The notes below the pieces were generated by a model. The model had not been told where the DNA came from. It saw nothing but the letters and a program-made list of their open reading frames with translations, and did not search any database. This document shows, one piece after another, positions 54,081 to 62,493 of a DNA stretch of 64,000 nt. This stretch comes from an uncultured Prevotella sp. (GTDB lineage: Bacteria; Bacteroidota; Bacteroidia; Bacteroidales; Bacteroidaceae). How positions within the stretch are numbered: the first letter of the stretch is position 1; every line of letters starts with the position of its first letter. The translations under genes and the position numbers were made by a program. Location of the stretch: assembly GCA_900553465.1 (NCBI GenBank), contig USDT01000003.1, positions 1 to 64,000 on the forward strand, in the 5' to 3' direction.

Positions 54081-55310
54081 TTAGCCCTCCAATGCTATAT
54101 TGTCAAATTCCTCTTTTGTACAATAGAGACGAGCTTCTCCATTATCAGTATCAGGAATTACTTCTTCATCATAACCACGCACCTGTAAACATACGATAGC
54201 ACCGATTTCAGTGATAAGTGGCAACAATCTACCAGAACCCTGTGTGTATTCTGCTGCTGTTTGACCAGTAGATTCACCAGTGATCCATTTAGCGATCCTG
54301 ATACCGTTACCAGCATTGATATAATCAACGCCATCTTCCTCCATCAGCTCACTATCTTCAATAGCTGGCTGGATTTCACCGATAACACCAGCAGGTTTAA
54401 TGCAGACAAAGTTGTGATTCCACGGATCAATAGAGTGACGTTTTCCATCCTTGTCAATACCCATCTTTCGTGTTACAACTGTAACAGGAGGTATCTGGTT
54501 TTCAGTCAACAAAGATTCAAACTGAGATACGGTAACAGTTTGAGCACTCTTATCCTGACCATGAACAAGCAGACGTGTAGTCTGGTCATTACGCAACCAG
54601 AAATAAAGATCCTGGCTCATAACGATTTCACCTGGCTCAATACCACGGTTTCTGAGGTCGGCACAAATTGCAGCCAAAACAAGGATTGGTGATACATTTC
54701 CTGCTTTTGTGTTTGCAGAAGTCCATGCAAACGAACTGATCAATTTATTTGATTCAGGCATCATGTAATCAACCTCATAAGTACGTCCACCTGGGTTGTT
54801 TACTTCTGGAGTGAATTGTGCTACTCCCCATCCAGAGAATGCAGACAAAAGAATGAAGTCCATAACGTCCTTGCATCCAAGATAAGCATCCTCAATTTCG
54901 TGCTTCAATGTTTTTTCGATCTGTTTTACCTTATCAGCTTCTTTCAAACGTGGATTTTCGTAAACCTCCATAAGTTTACGCAAGTCACGAGCTGGCATAG
55001 GGAACTTGTGACCTACACGTGGGATTTCTTTAGTCCAAATATCGAAACCATCAGAACGCCTCAATGGTGTAGGAGATTCATCACCGATCAAAGTAGCCAT
55101 CAAACGCAAATTATATTTGCCGACAATAGCCTCAGCAGTCAATGACATTTGAGGTGTATTGTAAGTACACCACTGATCAGAATACATTTTCTGGAACAGT
55201 GTTACTTCACGTTCTGAGGCTTTATCAAACGTCTTTCTCCATGTAGCCAGGAGATCCAAAGGCTTTCCATCTTTATTAAGCCCACTAAATTTTTGATAAA
55301 TAGATTTCAT
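54081..55310 (-). CDS. Major capsid protein
   Basis: 409 residues. The long alpha/beta fold with GDESPTPLRRSDGFDIWTKEIPRVGHKFPMPARDLRKLMEVYEN and GVIGEIQPAIEDSELMEEDGVDYINAGNGIRIAKW is typical of capsid proteins of Bacteroidales siphoviruses. It lies after scaffold and fibre genes and before the connectors. No prohead protease gene is seen. Confidence 0.82.
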   Translation of the reverse strand: MKSIYQKFSGLNKDGKPLDLLATWRKTFDKASEREVTLFQKMYSDQWCTYNTPQMSLTAEAIVGKYNLRLMATLIGDESPTPLRRSDGFDIWTKEIPRVGHKFPMPARDLRKLMEVYENPRLKEADKVKQIEKTLKHEIEDAYLGCKDVMDFILLSAFSGWGVAQFTPEVNNPGGRTYEVDYMMPESNKLISSFAWTSANTKAGNVSPILVLAAICADLRNRGIEPGEIVMSQDLYFWLRNDQTTRLLVHGQDKSAQTVTVSQFESLLTENQIPPVTVVTRKMGIDKDGKRHSIDPWNHNFVCIKPAGVIGEIQPAIEDSELMEEDGVDYINAGNGIRIAKWITGESTGQTAAEYTQGSGRLLPLITEIGAIVCLQVRGYDEEVIPDTDNGEARLYCTKEEFDNIALEG

Positions 55311-55328
55311 TTTCTAACCTCTTTTTCG

Positions 55329-55967
55329 TTAATAAGACTGAGTTAATTTCACATGAGGATTGTTTTTCAGAAAAGCACCTGTAGCATCTTTCTGTGACGC
55401 TGGGATAGGAGGAACACGCCTTTCGTACATTTCGTATTGCATTGTATCAGCGGTAACATCTACAGAAACTTCAAATTCGCTAACAAAAACATCAGCAACC
55501 AAAGCACTGTTAGACATACCTCTTGAAGCTGCGTTTGACGAACTATCAACAACTTCCTCAATTACATTATCCTTTGCAAGACCAGAGATCTCAGCAGAAA
55601 GATAAATCACATAATTTGTCCCACTCTTTTCAATTTTTGTAATTGACGGAGCAGCTTCAAACGTACCAGAGATCGCATCAGTTTTAAGTACCTTGTCTCC
55701 AAGTGCAAAGCACGGAGCATAGAACTCATCAACATACAGAGTGACTTTCTTTTTGTCCTCAGCATCAACTTCAAGGACTTTTGCAGTCTTGATAACCTGA
55801 ACTTTTCTTGTTTTCTCATCCTTGATAGCAAGGGTTCCAGCAGGGATAGTATCACCTGGCATGAAATTCTGTTTTTCCTTATCCAGGTTAAATCCTCCCA
55901 TAACCAATGACGGACTGCCAGTGAAGATCGGGCGTGTCCCAGTAAAAGAATCTGTTTTCCTTTTCAT
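55329..55967 (-). CDS. Head fibre/decoration protein
   Basis: 212 residues, beta-rich repeats resembling the phi29-type head fibre (TRPIFTGSPSLVMGGFNLDK; MPGDTIPAGTLAIKDEKTRKVQVIKTAKV). It precedes the capsid gene by 18 bases. Head-fibre families of this type are often found next to capsid genes in Bacteroidales phages; decoration of the capsid is inferred. Confidence 0.65.
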   Translation of the reverse strand: MKRKTDSFTGTRPIFTGSPSLVMGGFNLDKEKQNFMPGDTIPAGTLAIKDEKTRKVQVIKTAKVLEVDAEDKKKVTLYVDEFYAPCFALGDKVLKTDAISGTFEAAPSITKIEKSGTNYVIYLSAEISGLAKDNVIEEVVDSSSNAASRGMSNSALVADVFVSEFEVSVDVTADTMQYEMYERRVPPIPASQKDATGAFLKNNPHVKLTQSY

Positions 55968-55974
55968 TTTACTT

Positions 55975-56586
55975 TTATTTTACGGTTATTGATTTGAGCA
56001 AATCATCAGCAGCTTCATCTATCTGCTTCTCACTTGCTGCTTTTGTACCCTCTGAATCAGCAGATACAAGACCATTTGTAATGAGATCCTGTTTGAACGA
56101 AGCAACAGCAGCATCAATATCCTCAGCATTATCTGCGATGTTGAGCTTATCACGCAAGAATGATGGAATTTTGTGTTTTTCCATTGCATCTGAAATTGCT
56201 TTTGAACGCTGGTTTTTCGCCTTTTCATTCTTAAGCTCATCCAGTTCTTTTCTGATCGCTTTCAGTTCTTCGCTTTCCTGATCTCTTTTCCCAGATTTGC
56301 CACCTTTTCCACCTTTGTTTTCTTCTTCCTCTTCCTCTTCTTCCTCTTCCTCGGTTTCTTTCGGTTTCTTCTTCTGGCTTTTCTTGTTTACCCATCTTGT
56401 AGCCTCACCCTGGCTTTCTTTTGCCACCTCAGCTATTAGATTTGCAGTCGTTTCAATAGCCTCATCATCAGTCGAATCATCTTCAATGCTACCACCCATT
56501 TTTTCGGTTATCGCCTGGAGATACTTCTCTGAAAGACCTGTGTCTGTACACTTAGTCTTGACTTTTTCAAAGAGTTTTCTATTCAT
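55975..56586 (-). CDS. Acidic scaffold-like protein
   Basis: 203 residues. Helical head, then a run of glutamates (14 in the segment at about 78-90), a Gly/Lys linker and a charged coiled coil, then a helical tail (IPSFLRDKLNIAD). Such highly charged, coiled-coil proteins just upstream of the capsid gene are typically scaffolding proteins that template the prohead and are then lost. No protease domain is visible. Confidence 0.7.
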   Translation of the reverse strand: MNRKLFEKVKTKCTDTGLSEKYLQAITEKMGGSIEDDSTDDEAIETTANLIAEVAKESQGEATRWVNKKSQKKKPKETEEEEEEEEEEENKGGKGGKSGKRDQESEELKAIRKELDELKNEKAKNQRSKAISDAMEKHKIPSFLRDKLNIADNAEDIDAAVASFKQDLITNGLVSADSEGTKAASEKQIDEAADDLLKSITVK

Positions 56587-56834
56587 ATACTTATAATTTA
56601 TTGATATTGTTATTTCTATAACCGCAAAGATAGAAATAAAATCGGTAAAATGTGTTTGATAAACACAGAAATTTAACCAGGTAAATTCACTATAAATCAG
56701 TGTTTTGCGTTAACTGGGTAAATTTATACAGAAAAAAAGTCGGTAAATTATTTGTTTTATTTAATAGAACAAACTATATTTGCAATGTGTTTGAGAAACA
56801 CAGATAATAAATGCAACATTAAAATAGATCGGAT
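56587..56834. promoter_or_regulatory. Divergent late/early control region with two operators
   Basis: On minus, TATCTTTG (CAAAGATA at 56625-56632) can drive the structural operon. On plus, TTTG at 56751-56754 and TATATTTG at 56775-56782, 20 bases apart, form a strong promoter for the early genes. TGTGTTTGATAAACACA is at 56651-56667 and TGTGTTTGAGAAACACA at 56786-56802, the latter on the transcription start of the early promoter. These are probable sites for a lytic repressor not found in this window. Confidence 0.75.
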
Positions 56835-57200
56835 ATGACACAAAAAGAATTTGAAGAAAGAACAGGGCTAAAGCTGAATGCTGAGGGCTATGCTGAGGTA
56901 GAACAAATATACATGAATACAGACCTTGATAAAGATCTGTTTTGTAAATTATGGATTGAGAATCCTACAGCACTGAAAGAGATTGAGCGTAAAACTGTTC
57001 TTGTTCGTGAACTTTACGAGGAAAGAAAAAGCCTCTCAAACTTTCTCATAGATCAGGCTGAAAAATGGAGTGCATCAGATCTGAGAGAAAAGGCAATATC
57101 CATGATAGGAGATAAGGAGTATATCAGAAGAAAATTAGCAAAAGGATATAATCTTTGGAGTGCTGATAAAGAGTTATTAGACAATATATTAAGAAACTAA
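56835..57200 (+). CDS. Early phage protein of unknown function
   Basis: 121 residues, strongly helical and charged (DKDLFCKLWIENPTALKEIERKTVLVRELYEERKS), no membrane helix. First gene of the early operon, 33 bases downstream of the operator on the early promoter. Not recognised. Confidence 0.65.
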   Translation: MTQKEFEERTGLKLNAEGYAEVEQIYMNTDLDKDLFCKLWIENPTALKEIERKTVLVRELYEERKSLSNFLIDQAEKWSASDLREKAISMIGDKEYIRRKLAKGYNLWSADKELLDNILRN

Positions 57201-57250
57201 CAATTAAATATAAACCGTGTGACGAAAGCCACACATAATGCGACACCGAT

Positions 57251-57625
57251 ATGGAAATAACAATCAAACAAGTTGAGGAAATTGTATCAGTACTAACATC
57301 AGAACAGCAGCAGCTTCTTAAGGACACAATTAGATACGGTTCATGGGGCGATGCAGATTATGATTTTTTGACTGAGAACGGAGATACAGAAACAGTTTCA
57401 ATGTTCGGATATTGTACAAATGACGCTAAAATGGCTGGTAATTTCTCAGGTCGTAAAATATCTGCTATGTTCCGTTCAATATATAAAAAACTATGCCCAG
57501 CCAATAACAATCAGATAGGCAGATATATTTCACACTGTAGGGACTGGTGGGGGGATGGTTCTGGTGATATGCTATTTATTAGGACTGGTTACTACCAGGT
57601 TTTTGAGGAATGGGCAAGAAAATAA
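57251..57625 (+). CDS. Early phage protein of unknown function
   Basis: 124 residues. N-terminal helix (KQVEEIVSVLTSEQQQLL), then W/Y/C-rich globular part (YGSWGDADYDF; SHCRDWWGDGSGDM). The start directly follows AATGCGACACCGAT and a GTGTG/CACAC hairpin. Not recognised. Confidence 0.65.
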   Translation: MEITIKQVEEIVSVLTSEQQQLLKDTIRYGSWGDADYDFLTENGDTETVSMFGYCTNDAKMAGNFSGRKISAMFRSIYKKLCPANNNQIGRYISHCRDWWGDGSGDMLFIRTGYYQVFEEWARK

Positions 57626-57674
57626 ATATCAAACCAGGAGGGGGATATACCCCTCCTACAATGCAACACTGATT

Positions 57675-57935
57675 ATGGCAACAAATTTTATTTCAATAAG
57701 AGTATTACAGCATGATAATGGCGATCAGATCCGCATAGGTTCAGAAAGATATATTTACGAGGATCAACTTGATAAGGCAGTACAGGACACTATAGCACAA
57801 TACGAGAAAAAATCGGAATGGTGCGGAGGTTTCCAGATTGCTTGTGAAAAGTACTATAAGCGTATAGCTATAGTTAACGGTGAAACACTGGAGGTTATTA
57901 GGCTAATATATCCAGCAAGAAAGGAGGGAAAATGA
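57675..57935 (+). CDS. Early phage protein of unknown function
   Basis: 86 residues from the ATG at 57675 (MATNFISIRVLQ); the longer frame from 57555 runs through a hairpin (AGGAGGGG/CCCCTCCT) and the AATGCAACACTGAT leader. Beta-rich, with YEDQLDKAVQDTIAQYEKK. Not recognised. Confidence 0.65.
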   Translation: MATNFISIRVLQHDNGDQIRIGSERYIYEDQLDKAVQDTIAQYEKKSEWCGGFQIACEKYYKRIAIVNGETLEVIRLIYPARKEGK

Positions 57936-58117
57936 AAATACACATATCAGAACTTTCCAGCATTAAAATGAGTGTAAATCCTCCAAAGGAGGTTGAGAGA
58001 GCTGGATTTAGAGTTATCCATAACGGAGTTGTAAAGTGTTGGGTTGGAATAGGATGGGTAACAGAGGAAAAAGCAAAACCAGAAGATTATAAAACCATAC
58101 CAGAAGTAATAGAATGA
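57932..58117 (+). CDS. Small early phage protein
   Basis: 61 residues, beta-rich (HISELSSIKMSVNPPKEVERAGF; VKCWVGIGWVTEEKAKPEDYKTIP). ATGA-type overlap with the gene before. Not recognised. Confidence 0.55.
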   Translation: MKIHISELSSIKMSVNPPKEVERAGFRVIHNGVVKCWVGIGWVTEEKAKPEDYKTIPEVIE

Positions 58118-58120
58118 GAT

Positions 58121-58342
58121 ATGACGGACTATAATTTATACATGATCATGGATGCTATTACCTGTGAAAAGGTAAAATCAGCATTACATATAGCTCACGA
58201 AATGGCAAAAGAAAGCTATCCTCATTTAGTTGATAAGATTGATTTTGCTATCAGTAGAATGGTTGATAATACTGAAACATTTGTCGGATCACAGAACAAG
58301 CCAAAAACAAAGAAAGCATACAAGAAAGGAGGTGGAAAATGA
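58121..58342 (+). CDS. Small early phage protein
   Basis: 73 residues, helical (DAITCEKVKSALHIAHEMAKESYPHL), with a lysine-rich end (KPKTKKAYKKGG). Overlaps the next start by four bases, so it is probably coupled. Not recognised. Confidence 0.55.
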   Translation: MTDYNLYMIMDAITCEKVKSALHIAHEMAKESYPHLVDKIDFAISRMVDNTETFVGSQNKPKTKKAYKKGGGK

Positions 58343-58764
58343 ACACATACGTTTTTGCTGCTTTCGATGCAAACGGTATCAGGATAGGAGAAACACAGCT
58401 TAATGATGATGCCTTGCCAGGACACCTTAACACATGTATGAGTGTTCTATGTAGAAATAGCAAAGCGAAAACATACAGGATGGTTACAGAAAAAGGATCA
58501 TTACTTGATCCTTTGCCTGTAAATCCAGAGAGATACCTATCACACGAGTTCAGGAACATTCTAACACAGTGTGATAACGCCTGGTTCGGTGCTGTTGTAA
58601 AGCTACAGACAGGGCAAAAAGTAAAGCTCACAGGTTTTGGAGATAGCATATTTGATAAAAGCTATCATTTTACAGCCTATCACAATTCAGAATACCTTTT
58701 GCTAAAAAGTAAGGATCTTGTAAATGCAAAGGTGATAGAAAAAGGATATGATTACAAATACTAA
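58339..58764 (+). CDS. Early phage protein of unknown function
   Basis: 141 residues, alternating strands (NTYVFAAFDANGIRIGETQLNDDALPGHL; VKLTGFGDSIFDKSYHFTAYHNSEYLLL). Cytoplasmic, not recognised. Overlaps the gene before by four bases. Confidence 0.6.
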   Translation: MNTYVFAAFDANGIRIGETQLNDDALPGHLNTCMSVLCRNSKAKTYRMVTEKGSLLDPLPVNPERYLSHEFRNILTQCDNAWFGAVVKLQTGQKVKLTGFGDSIFDKSYHFTAYHNSEYLLLKSKDLVNAKVIEKGYDYKY

Positions 58765-58775
58765 AACATAATAAT

Positions 58776-59051
58776 ATGGCAACACTGATAAAAACAGACG
58801 GTACAATAGAAGAAATTAATCCTAAAAACGGAACTGATTTCCAACTGGAGGAACTTCAAAAATACGTTGACGGTAACATTGAGATAATTGATCTCAGAAA
58901 TGGCGAGATCCTGGTAGCAAATGAAGATGGAAAGGATCGCTACGAGACAAACAGAGCAGCCACACAGTTAGCACACGATAATAGAGCCTTATTCGGATGG
59001 GATTGGATTGATGGCGATGTTGTTCACTGCAAAACAGAAGAAGTAAAATAG
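58776..59051 (+). CDS. DUF3846 protein
   Basis: 91 residues. The pattern IKTDGTIEEINPKNGTDFQLEELQKYVDG, then LVANEDGKDRYETNRAATQLA, then WIDGDVVHC, fits DUF3846, a small protein common in phages and mobile elements. Function unknown. Confidence 0.7.
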   Translation: MATLIKTDGTIEEINPKNGTDFQLEELQKYVDGNIEIIDLRNGEILVANEDGKDRYETNRAATQLAHDNRALFGWDWIDGDVVHCKTEEVK

Positions 59052-59064
59052 AAAGGAGGATTAA

Positions 59065-59643
59065 ATGCTAAAGTTATCAAACGAATTAAGAGACGAAATA
59101 CATGCCATTGCCGTTGAACACGGCTGGCATGAAACAAAGCAACCCAGTTCACACTGGCTATGCCTGGTTATATCAGAACTTATGGAGGCTGTAGAAGCTG
59201 ATAGGACTAATTTCAGAACAGATCTATCAATCATTCCATACTTTACAGTTGAAAGGTATAAAGAGAAAGGAAACATGGATCTGTTTAAGTATCACTTTGA
59301 ACAGTATGTAAAGAACAGGGTAGAAGATGAGCTTGCTGATGCTGTTATACGCCTACTTGATTTTGCTGGAGAAACAGGTACGGATATAGACCTTATGGCA
59401 AACCTATTACAGCAACATGAGCGTTATATTGCTACAGCAGACACACGCTTTACAGGTTTCATATTTGCCCTGTGTGGTATATTGACAAACAATGAGAGAA
59501 ACATTGATTGGGTGATCCGAAACTCACTTCAAAGAATAGATTATATCTGTAGGAGCCTTGGGATAGACCTCAATCCGTTTATAAGACTTAAGATAGAGTA
59601 TAACAGGTTAAGACCATACAAGCATGGAAAAAAAGAATACTAA
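59065..59643 (+). CDS. MazG-like NTP pyrophosphohydrolase-related protein
   Basis: 192 residues. The helical all-alpha NTPase pattern is seen in VISELMEAVEADRTN and in VEDELADAVIRLLDFAGETGTDID (E-rich metal-binding helices, EDELAD). MazG-type phage proteins hydrolyse nucleotide triphosphates or (p)ppGpp and may change the cell's nucleotide state during infection. Metal-ligand completeness was not verified. Confidence 0.7.
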   Translation: MLKLSNELRDEIHAIAVEHGWHETKQPSSHWLCLVISELMEAVEADRTNFRTDLSIIPYFTVERYKEKGNMDLFKYHFEQYVKNRVEDELADAVIRLLDFAGETGTDIDLMANLLQQHERYIATADTRFTGFIFALCGILTNNERNIDWVIRNSLQRIDYICRSLGIDLNPFIRLKIEYNRLRPYKHGKKEY

Positions 59644-59758
59644 ACGAAAGAGAAAGCCATATAGACGCTGTTTATATGACATAATGAGAGAGAATAAAGA
59701 CCTTGGTAGATACATAAATCCACTTGGTAAATTATCTAAATATGCACTTCCGTTTTAA
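59624..59758 (+). CDS. Very small basic protein
   Basis: 44 residues (MEKKNTKRKRKPYRRC at the start), overlapping the end of the MazG-like gene by 20 bases. The strongly basic N-terminus suggests nucleic-acid binding, if it is real. No family. Confidence 0.45.
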   Translation: MEKKNTKRKRKPYRRCLYDIMRENKDLGRYINPLGKLSKYALPF

Positions 59759-59769
59759 TACTGATAATT

Positions 59770-60003
59770 ATGAAACAGGAATTTAAGGTTATTCATGTAG
59801 AACTTAAAGAACAATATAATGGAAAGAACCACTATTATTTTGGATCTAAGGCAGCAATATATGACACATTACCTGAAAGATTGGTAGGAATTTCAAAAGA
59901 AAGTCTTTGGAATATTAATCTACATAATAAGGATTATTCAAACAAGAAATGTATAATCAGATTAGGCACTCTTATTAGAAGAAGAACCAAAAGGGGGAAA
60001 TAA
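59770..60003 (+). CDS. Early phage protein of unknown function
   Basis: 77 residues (EFKVIHVELKEQYNGKNHYYFGSKAAIYDTLPERLVGISK), with basic end RRRTKRGK. Last gene of the early operon. Not recognised. Confidence 0.55.
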   Translation: MKQEFKVIHVELKEQYNGKNHYYFGSKAAIYDTLPERLVGISKESLWNINLHNKDYSNKKCIIRLGTLIRRRTKRGK

Positions 60004-60082
60004 ATTTATATTTTTTATATACTATAGCCATGTAATTACTATTTCGTCAACTGTATAAAAGCATAATAAGATACTTTTAGGC

Positions 60083-60096
60083 AGTGTTGCAACACT
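60083..60096. repeat. Palindrome AGTGTTGCAACACT upstream of the HU gene
   Basis: Perfect 14-bp palindrome, 33 bases before the HU-like start. It shares the core GCAAC with the early-gene leaders and could be an operator. Confidence 0.4.
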
Positions 60097-60128
60097 ACAG
60101 TAGTATTAATGTTAAAACAAAAACAAAA

Positions 60129-60584
60129 ATGGCAGAAATTAATTATTCAGTGACAGCAATGAGGAATCCTATTGACGAAATGGCACCTCAAAAGTATTAT
60201 GCAAAGATGCAAGCAAACGGAGTTGTTGATTTGGATGATCTTGCGGAAGAAATCAGTTATGCAACAACGCTAACAGATGGTGATATTCTTAATGTGTTGC
60301 GTGCGTTAATTAAACAGATGAAAAAGCATTTGAAAGGAGGGAAAATAGTAAAGTTGGAAAAATTTGGAACTTTTCAATTTCAAATATGTAGCAACGGAGC
60401 AGAAACAGAAAAGGACTTTACTCCAACAAACATCACAAAAGTAAATATTCAGTTCAGACCAGGCAAGCTGTTACAAGAAGCCCAGAATGTGAAAACTCTT
60501 ACTTTTAAGAAAGTAGCAAAAAAAGGAACTGCATCCAATGAAGAAACTGAAAATCCTATGCAAGATGTGGCTGGTGGATTGTAA
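60129..60584 (+). CDS. HU-like DNA-binding protein (Bacteroidales type)
   Basis: 151 residues from the ATG at 60129 (MAEINYSVTAMRN); the frame from 60084 adds an improbable extension. The HU/IHF fold is visible: helical N-terminus, LVR-like VNIQFRPGKLLQEAQNVKTLTFKKV arm and GKIVKLEKFGTFQFQI core. HU-like proteins of this group have an extended C-terminal tail. It may be a chromatin protein for phage DNA or a cofactor of integration. Confidence 0.82.
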   Translation: MAEINYSVTAMRNPIDEMAPQKYYAKMQANGVVDLDDLAEEISYATTLTDGDILNVLRALIKQMKKHLKGGKIVKLEKFGTFQFQICSNGAETEKDFTPTNITKVNIQFRPGKLLQEAQNVKTLTFKKVAKKGTASNEETENPMQDVAGGL

Positions 60585-60637
60585 AAAGTTATCTTTAATA
60601 AGGTAAATAGACAACTACTATACAGTAATTAACCAAC

Positions 60638-60676
60638 TACCCTATAGTGGAAACACAACTACTATAGGGTAATTTT
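60638..60676 (+). terminator. Intrinsic terminator/hairpin before the DUF4248 gene
   Basis: TACCCTATAGT (60638-60648) pairs perfectly with ACTATAGGGTA (60661-60671) around 12 bases, followed by ATTTTTATT. It lies 54 bases after the HU stop and 14 before the next start. Confidence 0.75.
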
Positions 60677-60690
60677 TATTCCAAACTAAT

Positions 60691-60900
60691 ATGAAAGCAA
60701 TCAAAATGTGTGAACTTGCGTGTCAATACTTTCCGAACTCTACAAAAAGAAGTGCCGTCACCCAATTGAGACGATGGATTATTATTTGTACACCATTAAG
60801 GGAAAGATTGGAAAAACTTTGCTTCAAAAAAGGTCAAAGGGTACTTACACCATTACAACACGAAGCCATAATTTATTATCTTGGAGAACCTGGAGACTGA
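60691..60900 (+). CDS. DUF4248 protein
   Basis: 69 residues. MCELACQYFPNSTKRSAVTQLRRWI, then VLTPLQHEAIIYYLGEP, match DUF4248 of Bacteroidota mobile elements. Helix-turn-helix-like pattern; function unknown. In similar elements it sits beside an HU-like gene, as here. Confidence 0.8.
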   Translation: MKAIKMCELACQYFPNSTKRSAVTQLRRWIIICTPLRERLEKLCFKKGQRVLTPLQHEAIIYYLGEPGD

Positions 60901-60926
60901 AAATAAATATAGCATATTGTAATTAA

Positions 60927-61010
60927 TGTGTTTATGCAACACATATTTGTTTGGAATTTATTTTTTTACCAATAAAAATTTGGTTTATTACTGAAAACAA
61001 ATTACTTTTG
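60927..61010 (+). promoter_or_regulatory. Promoter and operator of the NYN operon
   Basis: TTTG at 60979-60982 and TACTTTTG at 61003-61010, 20 bases apart, make a good Bacteroidales promoter. TGTGTTTATGCAACACA at 60927-60943 is a member of the 17-bp palindrome family, ending 35 bases before the -33 box, exactly as at 63091-63107. Confidence 0.75.
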
Positions 61011-61051
61011 TTCCAGTTAAAGAACCGCCATTCTTTCTTGAATGGTTATAG

Positions 61052-61074
61052 GCTACCTCAATGGTAGCTTTTTT
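61052..61074 (+). terminator. Attenuator-like terminator in the leader of the NYN operon
   Basis: GCTACC-TCAAT-GGTAGC followed by TTTTTTT, between the promoter (61003-61010) and the NYN start (61090). It is preceded by a second hairpin, CCATTC-TTTCTT-GAATGG (61028-61045). The placement inside a transcript leader suggests attenuation. Confidence 0.7.
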
Positions 61075-61089
61075 TGTTAATACACGCAC

Positions 61090-61743
61090 ATGGAAAAAGT
61101 AACAGTTTACATTGACGGTTTCAATTTCTACTATGGATTGAGAACCAAAAGAAAAGTAGATCCAGTATGGGCTAAAGCATATTGGGTGGACTTAGTTAAG
61201 TTTTTTGAAATGTTTCTCGGAGAAAATCAACAACTTGAAAAGGTTGTGTATTTTACAGCATCACCATTGAACAAAGAAAAAAGTAGCAGACAAAGTTCTT
61301 TTCTAAATGCCAACAAACTTATAAACGGTGATCGGTTTGAAATAGTTAGAGGCAAGTATTTAGAAAAGAAAATACAGTGCCCTAACTGTAAATATACAAT
61401 AATCAGACCAGAGGAAAAGAAAACAGATGTCAATATTTCCATAAGAATGATTGCGGATTGTTTTCAGGATAAGACAGATTCTGTTATTCTTGTAAGTGGT
61501 GACAGTGATCTTTTGCCTCCTATAGAGTTTATTCAGAAAAACTATCCAGGTAAAAAGGTAAAAGTTCATTTCCCTCCAACTATATACAGCCATAACATAG
61601 ACAACAACATGAAGTACAACAAAAGCAAAGTCATTTTGTTGGAAAGAAACCTAAATAAGTTCGTTAACTGCCAGATGCCCGAAAATGTTTCGATTAATGG
61701 AAAAACATACACTATTCCAGAAAAATGGAAAGCAAGATTATGA
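61090..61743 (+). CDS. NYN/PIN-like nuclease-fold protein
   Basis: 217 residues. The NYN (LabA/DUF88) pattern begins VYIDGFNFYYG with the first acidic residue D9, then DVNISIRMIADCF and LVSGDSDLLPPI supply the other acidic residues of a PIN-like active site. A CPNCKY motif (near residue 97) may bind zinc together with another pair. Probably an RNase or RNA-binding protein. First gene of an operon with DUF4236 and a lipoprotein; could be accessory defence or moron cargo, which is inference. Confidence 0.82.
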   Translation: MEKVTVYIDGFNFYYGLRTKRKVDPVWAKAYWVDLVKFFEMFLGENQQLEKVVYFTASPLNKEKSSRQSSFLNANKLINGDRFEIVRGKYLEKKIQCPNCKYTIIRPEEKKTDVNISIRMIADCFQDKTDSVILVSGDSDLLPPIEFIQKNYPGKKVKVHFPPTIYSHNIDNNMKYNKSKVILLERNLNKFVNCQMPENVSINGKTYTIPEKWKARL

Positions 61744-61761
61744 AATAAAATCTTTTGTAGT

Positions 61762-62442
61762 ATGGGAATCAGATTTAGGAAAAGGGTAAAGTTGCTTCCT
61801 GGCGTAACACTAAATTTTAGTAAAAGTGGTATAAGCACAACGATAGGCACAAAGGGAGCAAGCGTAAATATAGGTAAGAACGGTGTGTATGGTAATGCTG
61901 GAATCCCTGGAACAGGCATTTACATGAGGGAGAAAATTGCTGGAGGGAAAAAAGCAAAAACAAAGACTCACACACATACAACCTATAATAATATAGATAC
62001 TTCTAACTGCATAAAAACAAATATTCCAGAAACCTGCACACCAAAAACTGACAATTTCGCATTTGGTTGTATGACAATAATTGTAAGTATTGTATGTGGA
62101 ATTTTCTTTAGCTGGGTTTTAGGGAATTTCAAACTTGCTTTTATTATATCGCCTGTCTTAATGCTTTTAGTTTTCATTACACGATTTGCCAAAGAGAAAA
62201 ATAATGAAGATAAAGTAGCCTCCACGGAAAAAGTGCCATTAGATAAATTATTGCAATACAAATCAGTGACAGATGAAGCAACTTATAGGCAATTGTTAGA
62301 GTACAAAAAAATGGGGGCTATTTATGTAAATATTCCAATAGGAACATTGGAAGAATTAAAACATAGAAAGGAAAAAGAGAAAGTAAGGGAAAATAATAAA
62401 TACTCTACCAATTCGAACACTTCTGAAATAGATTCTGTATAG
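61762..62442 (+). CDS. DUF4236 membrane protein
   Basis: 226 residues. The N-terminal 55 residues (RFRKRVKLLPGVTLNFSKSGIS...GNAGIPGTGIY) are DUF4236. Two hydrophobic helices (about 95-135) follow, then a charged cytoplasmic tail. DUF4236 proteins are of unknown function and occur near toxins and mobile genes. 18 bases after NYN. Confidence 0.85.
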   Translation: MGIRFRKRVKLLPGVTLNFSKSGISTTIGTKGASVNIGKNGVYGNAGIPGTGIYMREKIAGGKKAKTKTHTHTTYNNIDTSNCIKTNIPETCTPKTDNFAFGCMTIIVSIVCGIFFSWVLGNFKLAFIISPVLMLLVFITRFAKEKNNEDKVASTEKVPLDKLLQYKSVTDEATYRQLLEYKKMGAIYVNIPIGTLEELKHRKEKEKVRENNKYSTNSNTSEIDSV

Positions 62443-62493
62443 CAATAATTATATACATGTAGAAATTTGTTTATGCTTGAATTTTATATAGAA

